Shown here in pieces: positions 10,279 to 17,545 of a stretch of 64,000 nt of DNA; the first letter of the stretch is position 1; every line of letters begins with the position of its first letter. The DNA comes from UBA1447 sp002329225. Lineage in GTDB: Bacteria; Bacillota; Clostridia; Oscillospirales; Acutalibacteraceae. Position numbers and translations under genes: made by a program. The notes beneath the pieces were generated by a model, which searched no databases, had not been told where the DNA came from, and saw only the letters and a list, made by a program, of their open reading frames with translations. The stretch lies in the NCBI GenBank assembly GCA_050946835.1, contig JBMNVN010000007.1, forward strand, positions 55,987 through 119,986, given 5' to 3'.

Positions 10279-11180
10279 AATTTTTATTGTGGAAGAAAAT
10301 ATGGACGGCCTGCGTATAGATAAGGCGGTTGCCGAGGCCGTTCCGGATTTGTCAAGAAGCTATATTCAAAAAGTAATTCTTGACGGCGGCGTAAAAGTCA
10401 ACGGTGTTATTGTCGGCAAAAGTTTTAAACCTGCAAAAGGCAGCAGGGTTGAGGTTATTGTACCCGAAGCCGAAGAGTTGGAAATTATACCTCAGCCCAT
10501 ACCTCTGGATATAGTTTATGAGGACTCTGACCTGTTGGTGATCAATAAGCCTAAGGGGATTGTGGTTCATCCCGCACCCGGGAACCTTGACAGAACCCTT
10601 GTTAACGCACTTATGCACCACTGCAAGGATGAATTGTCCCGTGTCAACGGCAAAATAAGGGCCGGTATTGTACATCGATTGGATAAAGACACAAGCGGAT
10701 TGCTTTTAGCGGCAAAAAACGATTTTACTCACAACAGCCTTGCAGCACAGCTTAAGTCCCGCAACGTCAAACGTGTATACAGAGCCGTGGTTTTGGGGAA
10801 GTTTAAATCGGAGCAAGGGGTTATTGACGCCCCGATCGGCCGAAGCGCAAAAAAACAGAAAAAAGATGTGCGTAACACAGACAAACTCCAAAAGCGCCCA
10901 AACAAATTACAGGGTTTTGGAAGAGTTCAGCCGTTACTCCCATGTAGAACTTGAACTTGTAACCGGGAGGACGCATCAGATAAGGGTTCATATGGCTTGG
11001 CTCGGGCACCCCGTGGCGGGGGATACGGTTTACGGCCCTCCCGGAGGAGAAAAAGGCCTTGAAGGACAATGCCTGCACGCAAAAACTTTAGGTTTCACTC
11101 ACCCCCGAAGCAATGATTATATGGAAATAAGCTCCGAGTTGCCGGATTATTTTTCAGAATTTATCGGGAGGATAAAATAA
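10268..11180 (+). pseudogene. rluD: RluD-family 23S rRNA pseudouridine synthase, frame split in an A7 run
   Basis: The first part (from the ATG at 10268) has an S4 domain and the catalytic segment GIVHRLDKDTSGLLL with its Asp. The frame then drifts into an unrelated tail that stops at 10954. The conserved C-terminal half (HVELELVTGRTHQIRVHMAWLGHPVAGD) continues in the +1 frame to 11180. The break maps to a run of seven A near 10849-10855. With six A the two halves join into a normal product of about 303 residues (API-GRSAKNRKKM). Possible explanations are a homopolymer sequencing error, a true inactivating insertion, or slippage that restores the frame. The overlap with lspA and tight spacing to the next gene indicate an operon. 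Confidence 0.9.
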
Positions 11181-11182
11181 TA

Positions 11183-12025
11183 ATGCCTCAAACCGCTCAT
11201 AACTCTTTGTCGCATTGGTTGGTTGTTTCGGATGTTGACGGTACGCTGAACAACAAGTTAAGAATTTTGCCCAAAAAAAATTTACAGGCTATTACACGCT
11301 TTACCCGGGAACTTGGGGGCAGGTTTACTTTAGCCTCGGGCCGTAATGTGCAATCCCTTAAAAAACATTACCGTGCCCTTCCTATTGAGGGTACGCCCGC
11401 CATTGTTTTAAACGGCGCCGGTACATATTGTTATAAAACCGATAAAATGATGAGTTTTCATCCCATATCTTCCGAAGGGAAAGAGCTTATCTTGGAAGTT
11501 GCCCAAAAATTTCCTTCTGCGGAAATTACGGTTTATACTGAAGACCATCTTTATATTCTCAACTCCCTTATGTTCGCTCCCGCCCTGGTTTCGGCGGATA
11601 AACTGCCGCACACAAAGGTTTGCAAGCCTGAAGAAATTCTGCACCTCAATTGGGGTAAGATGATTTTTATGGATTGGCCTCATAATTTGAGCCGTGTGCG
11701 GAAGTTTATTGAAACGAAAAATGACAACGTTTTAAATCCCGTTTCCACCTCCATTTTTACTTATGAGATTCTTGCCGCAGGAGTCAGCAAGGGAACAGCC
11801 GTCAAAGAACTGGCAAAAAGCCTCGGGATATCAATAGAGCACGTTGCGGCAATAGGCGATTATTATAACGATTTGGAGATGCTGCTCAGCGTAGGTCTGC
11901 CCGCCGCATGCGGTCAGGCTCCCAAGGCCCTGAAAGATGCAGCAAAGTTTCAGGCGGTTCATTGCAATAAAGGGGCTGTGGCGGATCTTTTGAATTATAT
12001 CGAAAATAATTATATGAATATTTAG
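11183..12025 (+). CDS. Cof-type HAD superfamily hydrolase
   Basis: Predicted cytosolic phosphatase of the HAD IIB (Cof) group, acting on sugar or cofactor phosphates through an aspartyl-phosphate intermediate. Motif I is VVSDVDGTLN near residue 15 and motif IV is IGDYYNDLEML near residue 229. The 280-residue length and the cap domain between these motifs are typical. A GGGAGG site precedes the ATG. The substrate cannot be read from the sequence. It lies 11 bp before the transketolase pair, so a role in sugar-phosphate metabolism is possible but unproven. Confidence 0.9.
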   Translation: MPQTAHNSLSHWLVVSDVDGTLNNKLRILPKKNLQAITRFTRELGGRFTLASGRNVQSLKKHYRALPIEGTPAIVLNGAGTYCYKTDKMMSFHPISSEGKELILEVAQKFPSAEITVYTEDHLYILNSLMFAPALVSADKLPHTKVCKPEEILHLNWGKMIFMDWPHNLSRVRKFIETKNDNVLNPVSTSIFTYEILAAGVSKGTAVKELAKSLGISIEHVAAIGDYYNDLEMLLSVGLPAACGQAPKALKDAAKFQAVHCNKGAVADLLNYIENNYMNI

Positions 12026-12036
12026 GAGGTAATATA

Positions 12037-12879
12037 TTGGACGCAAATGTAATCAAACAGCTTAAAATTACGGCTTGCAAGGTCAGAATCGGCATTATTG
12101 AAGGGGTATATAATGCAAAGTCCGGGCACCCGGGCGGCTCTCTTTCCGCTGCTGATATTCTCACATATCTGTATTTTTACAGAATGAATATTGACCCGAA
12201 TAATCCGGCTATGCAGGACCGTGACCGCCTTGTGCTTTCCAAAGGGCACATTGCACCTGTTCTTTATTCCGTGCTTGCCCACAGAGGCTTTTTCCCCGTG
12301 GAGTCACTTAAAACTCTCAGAAAGTGCGACTCCTTTCTTCAGGGGCATCCGAGCATGAAACTCACTCCCGGAGTGGATATGAGCACCGGTTCCCTCGGTC
12401 AGGGTTTATCGGTTGCCGCCGGTATGGCGCTGGGTGCAAAACTCTCAGGCAAGAGCTTTAAAACTTATGCAATTCTGGGTGACGGAGAGATACAGGAAGG
12501 CCAGATCTGGGAAGCGGCAATGTTTGCCTCCGCAAAGGGGCTGGACTCCCTTACCGCAGTTGTGGATAATAACAATTTACAGATTGACGGTACATTAACG
12601 GAGGTCAACTCTCCCTATCCCATTCCCGAAAAGTTTGAAGCTTTCGGCTGGAACGTGGTCGAAATTGATGCCCATGATTTTGAAGAAATACACGCCGCCT
12701 TTGAAAACGCCGCCGCTTGTTCCGGCAAACCTACCGCAATCATAGCAAAAAGCGTTAAGGGCAAAGGCGTATCATTTATGGAAAACAATTACAAATGGCA
12801 CGGCGCTGCTCCGAATACGGAACAATATGAGACGGCAATGAATGAACTGAAGGCCGCACTGGCAGAGTTGGAGGCTTAA
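12037..12879 (+). CDS. Transketolase, N-terminal (thiamine diphosphate) subunit
   Basis: First half of a split transketolase, with the ThDP-binding motif GDGEIQEGQIWEAA...VVDNNNLQIDG and the N-terminal SGHPGGSLSAADIL segment. Together with the next gene it would move two-carbon ketol units in the non-oxidative pentose phosphate pathway. The start is a TTG at 12037, 6 bp after a perfect AGGAGGT at 12024-12030. The 280-residue length fits the family of split transketolases common in Clostridia and archaea. One base separates it from the C-terminal subunit gene. Confidence 0.95.
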   Translation: MDANVIKQLKITACKVRIGIIEGVYNAKSGHPGGSLSAADILTYLYFYRMNIDPNNPAMQDRDRLVLSKGHIAPVLYSVLAHRGFFPVESLKTLRKCDSFLQGHPSMKLTPGVDMSTGSLGQGLSVAAGMALGAKLSGKSFKTYAILGDGEIQEGQIWEAAMFASAKGLDSLTAVVDNNNLQIDGTLTEVNSPYPIPEKFEAFGWNVVEIDAHDFEEIHAAFENAAACSGKPTAIIAKSVKGKGVSFMENNYKWHGAAPNTEQYETAMNELKAALAELEA

Positions 12880-12880
12880 A

Positions 12881-13825
12881 ATGAGTGAAGTAATTAAAAC
12901 AGCCACAAGGGATGCATACGGCAAGGCCCTTGCCGAGCTTGGAGCTATAAATGACAAGATTTTGGTCTTGGATGCGGATCTGTCCGCAGCCACTAAGACG
13001 GGCGTTTTTAAAGCGGCTTTCCCCGAAAGATTTATAAACGTCGGTATTGCCGAAAGCAACCTGATGTGTGTAGCAGGCGGGCTTTCCACTGTAGGTTTTA
13101 CCGTCTTTGCAAGTTCTTTTGCCATGTTTGCGGCGGGCAGAGCTTTTGAGCAGGTTCGCAACACCATAGGCTATCCCGGGCTTAATGTGAAAATCGGCGC
13201 CACCCATGCCGGTATAAGCGTGGGTGAAGACGGTGCCAGCCACCAGTGCTGTGAAGATATAGGCCTTATGCGTACCATTCCCGGTATGGTAATTATAAAT
13301 CCCGCTGACGATATCGAGGCGAGAGCGGCCGTTTTTGCCGCCGCCGAATATGTAGGTCCCGTCTATATGCGCTTCGGGCGTCTTGCCGTACCCAGAATTA
13401 ACAATGAAGACTATAAGTTTGAAATCGGCAAAGCCGTCAAACTCAAAGACGGAGATGACCTTACCATAATCGCCACGGGCCTAATGGTAAGCAGGGCGAT
13501 TGAGGCAAGTGAAATCCTCAGCGAGGCGGGCATAAATGCACGGGTGCTCAATATTCACACAATTAAACCCATTGACAGGGAAGCGGTTATTGCCGCCGCA
13601 AAAGAGACGGGAGCAATTGTCACCGCTGAAGAGCACAGTATTATCGGCGGCCTCGGCGCTGCAGTGGCGGAAGTTGTGAGTGAAACTGTTCCCGTACCGG
13701 TTTTGCGTGTAGGCGTTAATGATACATTCGGCTGTTCCGGTCCGGGTGCGGAGTTGCTTGATGTATTCGGCTTAAATGCGGAAAACATCGCAGCCAGGGC
13801 AAAAGAAGCCCTTAAAATGAAGTGA
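12881..13825 (+). CDS. Transketolase, C-terminal subunit
   Basis: Second half of the split transketolase (314 residues), with the pyrimidine-binding domain (VGIAESNLMCVAGGLSTVGFTVFASSFAMFAAGRAFEQVR) and the C-terminal transketolase domain (MVSRAIEASEILSEAGINARVLN...TAEEHSIIGGLGAAVAE). The Glu of VGIAESN is the ThDP-activating residue in this family. The ATG follows a GGAGG site inside the end of the N-subunit gene. The split transketolase should interconvert sedoheptulose-7-phosphate, which may be relevant to the sedoheptulokinase-like gene at 50.6-51.9 kb. Confidence 0.95.
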   Translation: MSEVIKTATRDAYGKALAELGAINDKILVLDADLSAATKTGVFKAAFPERFINVGIAESNLMCVAGGLSTVGFTVFASSFAMFAAGRAFEQVRNTIGYPGLNVKIGATHAGISVGEDGASHQCCEDIGLMRTIPGMVIINPADDIEARAAVFAAAEYVGPVYMRFGRLAVPRINNEDYKFEIGKAVKLKDGDDLTIIATGLMVSRAIEASEILSEAGINARVLNIHTIKPIDREAVIAAAKETGAIVTAEEHSIIGGLGAAVAEVVSETVPVPVLRVGVNDTFGCSGPGAELLDVFGLNAENIAARAKEALKMK

Positions 13826-13857
13826 GCGGCAGCGGCATGATAAACGGGGAGCAGAGT

Positions 13858-15789
13858 ATGGTAGATTCGGATATGTCGAATCTGACAGAAAATCAAGCGA
13901 ACCTTCACTCCGTATGGGCGAAGGTTAGAGGATTGTTCCCCAAAAAAGAGAATAAAAAGATAGCGATTGCCGTTGTGGCGCTTGTTTGTGCTGTGGCGCT
14001 TCTTGCTTTAATCTACTTTATTGCTGATGCCGTTGACCGTAGCCAATCCAATAAATATGCGGTGCTTTTTACCAAAAGCGACGGCGACCATTTTAAAAGC
14101 AGCAAGGGCGGCTTTCACTTTCCGGAAGACTTCGGTAAAAACCCGGTAATCTCTTCCGATTCCTCTACCTTGTATTATTTTTCATCTTCCAAGGTTAGAA
14201 ACGGCAAGTGGGATTTATACTGCTGTGACCTTAACAGTAAAAGGCGGGTTAAAAAAGCCGGAATAATCGTAGAGTACGGCGTGCAGCTGAGTATTGAAGT
14301 AAACGATTCGGGTAACTTTGCCGTCTATGCTCAAAATGATGAAAAAACCGGAGAAACCCATTATTATCTCTATGATAAGGGCAAAAAGAAGTCCAGAAAA
14401 ATTGACGATAACATTAAAGAGGTGTTTTTCCCTCCAAAAGAAGACTGCCTTTTTTACACAAAACTTAAAGACTCCAAAACAGCTCTTTTCCGGTATCGCT
14501 TTTATGAAGAACCTGAACTGATTGAAACCGCCATTGAAAAGATAAGCTTTTTTAAAGATGCGGATAAGTTCGCCTTAATCTGTGAAACTTCGGAAGAAGC
14601 CGCCGACACCTTTACCCTGAAACTGCTCGACAATACGAAAGAGCCGATTTTTTTAGTATCGGATGCCGTGAGCAGTGTGCTTTATGACGACTATGTTGCC
14701 GGAGGGGTTCTCTACTACTTTAAACAAACCGAACAGGAAAAAGCCGTTTGGGAAGATATTATTACCGACGATTTAAAAGATAAGGACTCGCGAATCACCG
14801 AACCGGACAGAAGCGATTATTTATTCATTTTCGGCTATTCCTACCAGTACCGCAAAGCGGTTGAAAAGTATCAGGCAAAACTTCAAAGGGATGAACTCAG
14901 AAAACTTATTGACAGAAGTATAACCGAAATGAACCTCATGACCGGTACTCATGATTGCTACTCTTTTTATGAAAGTAAAAGCTTAAAACTCGGTGACGGC
15001 GTATCATCAGGCAGTATCTCCGCGGTATCGGCGCAAAATATTCCGGCTTTGGTACTCTGCAAATACGAGTATGAAAATAATCATATCCGATTTTCCGAAT
15101 TGACGGGCAGATTGCTTAATAAAGAGCTGAATGCCGTTTCGGAAGCTGTTGCAGAAGTGGTAAAGGGCGCAAGCAAACCCTTAGGTGCACATTGCGTTAC
15201 CGCTAAAAGGCCGGAGGGAGTGAGCCTGAATATCAGCGATGAAGAAGCCGGGGCGGGGAAGTTTACATTTTCCCCTGACGGAAAGACCGTATTCTTTACC
15301 GTAAAAGAGGAAAACGGTTCAGCCGCCTCTATTTTTCAAATTACCCGCCTTGATTCCTCCAAACCTAAAAAAGAGGCTTTAGGCATAAATGCAAGCGAAC
15401 TCAGTTTTTGCGGGGAAGAAATATGGTATTTGAAAAAAGAAGAGGGCAAACTCGACGGGATGTTGTACCGCTATAAAAACGGAAAACCTGAACAAATAAT
15501 GGAAAATGTGTTTTCCTATATCTGTCTTGAAAATTCAACCGTATTGATTTTCAGCAATAAAACTCAGCATCAAAGCGACCTTATTGCCGACCTCCACTGC
15601 TTCAGCGGCAAAAAATGTGAGCTTATTGACAAAGAGGTAGATATCAGCCGCATAAGGTATAACAGCTCCGGTGACGTTGCGTATATTAAAGGTTTTAAAG
15701 AAGAAACCGGGGGAAGCCTGTGCGTATATATAAAGGACAAGACATATCAGATAGCGGAAAATGTAAATTCGATAACCTTGTTTGCTTGA
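13858..15789 (+). CDS. Unknown membrane-anchored protein, propeller-like
   Basis: I do not recognise a named family. The protein (643 residues from the ATG at 13858) has a ~50-residue basic cytoplasmic N-terminus, one membrane segment (about residues 42-62) and a large extracytoplasmic part. The latter is made of repeated short beta-strand units of the type 'SSDSSTLYYFSS...DLYCCDLN' and 'FSPDGKTVFFTV', which resemble TolB/WD-type propeller blades. The start is chosen for its GGGGA site at 13846-13850; an in-frame GTG at 13822 overlapping the tktC stop is also possible. It precedes a DivIVA-like coiled-coil gene, suggesting an envelope or division-related role. This is inference only. Confidence 0.6.
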   Translation: MVDSDMSNLTENQANLHSVWAKVRGLFPKKENKKIAIAVVALVCAVALLALIYFIADAVDRSQSNKYAVLFTKSDGDHFKSSKGGFHFPEDFGKNPVISSDSSTLYYFSSSKVRNGKWDLYCCDLNSKRRVKKAGIIVEYGVQLSIEVNDSGNFAVYAQNDEKTGETHYYLYDKGKKKSRKIDDNIKEVFFPPKEDCLFYTKLKDSKTALFRYRFYEEPELIETAIEKISFFKDADKFALICETSEEAADTFTLKLLDNTKEPIFLVSDAVSSVLYDDYVAGGVLYYFKQTEQEKAVWEDIITDDLKDKDSRITEPDRSDYLFIFGYSYQYRKAVEKYQAKLQRDELRKLIDRSITEMNLMTGTHDCYSFYESKSLKLGDGVSSGSISAVSAQNIPALVLCKYEYENNHIRFSELTGRLLNKELNAVSEAVAEVVKGASKPLGAHCVTAKRPEGVSLNISDEEAGAGKFTFSPDGKTVFFTVKEENGSAASIFQITRLDSSKPKKEALGINASELSFCGEEIWYLKKEEGKLDGMLYRYKNGKPEQIMENVFSYICLENSTVLIFSNKTQHQSDLIADLHCFSGKKCELIDKEVDISRIRYNSSGDVAYIKGFKEETGGSLCVYIKDKTYQIAENVNSITLFA

Positions 15790-15814
15790 TTTTACGGGAA
15801 AGGGGCAACTTAAC

Positions 15815-16759
15815 ATGAAAGACCTGACAATAAAAACCGCGCTCTTCGGCGGTTTTGATAAAAAGGAAGTTTTAAAACTCATCGAGACAATTCAAACTCA
15901 ATCCCTCGATGAGTCTGAAACTCTGCGTAAAAAGGATGCCGAAATTGAAGAGCTGAAAAATCAAATCGCTCAGGCCGATGACAGGGCGGAATCTGAACGC
16001 AGAAGATTTTCGGCTTTGGCGGCTTTGAACGATGATTATTGTGAGCGCATTTATAATCTTGAAGAAGAACTGAAACAGCAGAGTCTTAAGGTTGCCGATA
16101 TTAAGGAAAGTTTGGAGAACTTGAAAAAAATCGAAGCGAAGATAGGCACAATTATTTTGGAAGCCGTCATTTACTCCGAAAAGATAACCGAAAGATCACA
16201 ACAGGCAATTGAAGAAGCATCCTGTGATGCAAGGCATTCTCTGATATCAACAGCTCAAGATATCAACGAGCTGAACGCAGAACTTGCCTCGGTCTCCGAT
16301 GAATTCAAAGAAGATGTCAGCGTCCTTAAGGCGAAAATGGAAGAACTTTCCGGAACCCTTAATTCTCTTGCGGCAAGGTTCGCTCAGGACAGCGAATCCG
16401 TTGACGCTGAAGAAGCACAAGCCGTGGATGAACTCACGCCCCCGCCTGCGGAAGATAATGCCGAAGCGGACATGCAAATCACTCCGGAAGATGTTATGCC
16501 CGAACAGGCGGAAAGCGGTTTTAACGAAACGGATGAAGAACCGGTTGACGCAACGGAAGAAAATGAAGAAGAAATAGCGGTGGAAATATCGGAAGAAGTT
16601 GCGGAAAAAACAGAGGCGGAAGAAGCAGCCGCCGATGAAGTAGCGCTCTCCGCCCCGGAAGCTCCGATAACTCTCCCCGCCGGAGACGATGAAGAAGGCA
16701 TAAGCGAAAGCAATATGGAAGCCTTGTTAAAACTTTTCTCCGACGAGCTTTTCAAATAA
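15815..16759 (+). CDS. DivIVA-like coiled-coil protein with acidic tail
   Basis: A 314-residue protein. The N-terminus (KTALFGGFDKKEVLKLIETIQ) resembles the short N-terminal region of clostridial DivIVA/GpsB-like proteins. Heptad-rich coiled coil runs to about residue 185, then a long Glu/Ala-rich acidic region. The ATG at 15815 has a purine-rich site (GGGAAAGGGG) upstream; the upstream in-frame extension has no such support. Architecture parallels the larger DivIVA-family protein at 8.3 kb: N-terminal domain, coil, acidic tail. A role at the cell pole or septum is an inference. Confidence 0.6.
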   Translation: MKDLTIKTALFGGFDKKEVLKLIETIQTQSLDESETLRKKDAEIEELKNQIAQADDRAESERRRFSALAALNDDYCERIYNLEEELKQQSLKVADIKESLENLKKIEAKIGTIILEAVIYSEKITERSQQAIEEASCDARHSLISTAQDINELNAELASVSDEFKEDVSVLKAKMEELSGTLNSLAARFAQDSESVDAEEAQAVDELTPPPAEDNAEADMQITPEDVMPEQAESGFNETDEEPVDATEENEEEIAVEISEEVAEKTEAEEAAADEVALSAPEAPITLPAGDDEEGISESNMEALLKLFSDELFK

Positions 16760-16789
16760 AAGCCATACTTTTTGGAGGAAGCAATATTA

Positions 16790-17332
16790 ATGGCAATATA
16801 TTTAAATTCGGAAGATATTAAAATTTCAGCACCCTCCCTTGTTGCAGGGGACAGGGTGCTTTTGTCGGGTACCGTCTACACCGCAAGGGATGCCGCCCAC
16901 AAGCGGCTCATTGAACTGATTGAACAGGGCAGGGATTTGCCCTTTGATTTGAACGGCGCCTGCATTTACTATACCGGGCCTACACCCACCCCGCCGGGGC
17001 GGGCTATCGGCAGTTGCGGCCCGACAACTTCCGGCAGAATGGACTCGCTGACCGTACCGCTTTTGGAAAAAGGCCTTGCGGGCATGATAGGCAAGGGCGA
17101 GCGAAGCCCTTTGGTGATTGAGGCAATCAAAAAGTTTCAGGCCGTATATTTTTGTGCACTCGGCGGAGCCGGAGCCTTGGCCGCCGAATGTGTGACCGCC
17201 TGTGAAGAAGTGGCTTTTGAAGACCTGGGTTGCGAGAGCATTAAACGCCTCCGGTTTGAAAACTTTCCGCTTATTGTCGGTGTTGACTCCAAAGGCGGCA
17301 ATATTTATGACAGAAAGAGCAGAGCGAATTAA
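16790..17332 (+). CDS. Fe-S fumarate hydratase / tartrate dehydratase beta subunit
   Basis: A 180-residue protein matching the C-terminal (beta) domain of class I Fe-S hydro-lyases, the FumA C-terminus or TtdB family. Diagnostic stretches are YYTGPTPTPPGRAIGSCGPTTSGRMD and the later GALAAECV...EDLGCESI region. With an alpha subunit carrying the [4Fe-4S] cluster it would interconvert fumarate and malate. No alpha-subunit gene lies next to it or elsewhere in the window, which is unusual for the two-gene form. The ATG at 16790 follows GGAGG (16774-16778) at a rather long spacing of 11 bp. Confidence 0.85.
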   Translation: MAIYLNSEDIKISAPSLVAGDRVLLSGTVYTARDAAHKRLIELIEQGRDLPFDLNGACIYYTGPTPTPPGRAIGSCGPTTSGRMDSLTVPLLEKGLAGMIGKGERSPLVIEAIKKFQAVYFCALGGAGALAAECVTACEEVAFEDLGCESIKRLRFENFPLIVGVDSKGGNIYDRKSRAN

Positions 17333-17364
17333 GCCCTGCCGCTAAAAAACTACTTATCTAACGA

Positions 17365-17395
17365 CTGTCAGTAGGGACATTGCTCTGCCTGACAG
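17365..17395 (+). other. Inverted repeat after the fumarase subunit gene
   Basis: CTGTCAG at 17365-17371 and CTGACAG at 17389-17395 form a perfect 7-bp stem with a 17-base loop. No T-tract follows, so it is not a standard terminator. It lies upstream of the valS promoter. Confidence 0.45.
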
Positions 17396-17435
17396 CCGTT
17401 TGGTTTCTGTGGCGGTTTTAAGCATCACCCCAACC

Positions 17436-17464
17436 TTGACAAAAACAGCTCTCAATGGGATAAT
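17436..17464 (+). promoter_or_regulatory. Sigma-A promoter for valS
   Basis: TTGACA at 17436-17441 and GATAAT at 17459-17464 with a 17-bp spacer. The predicted transcript would have a leader of about 75 bases before valS. Confidence 0.8.
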
Positions 17465-17498
17465 TAACGCCGATGTTTTTTATTTTTCAAGCATTTTT

Positions 17499-17519
17499 TG
17501 CCCCCTGATTTTCGGGGCA
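17499..17519 (+). other. Small hairpin in the valS leader
   Basis: TGCCCC (17499-17504) pairs with GGGGCA (17514-17519), just before the valS ribosome site. No T-box consensus (GGTGG-type antiterminator bulge) is visible, so this is not called a T-box. Confidence 0.4.
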
Positions 17520-17545
17520 GTTTAAGCCGGGGAGGGCGTATATAA

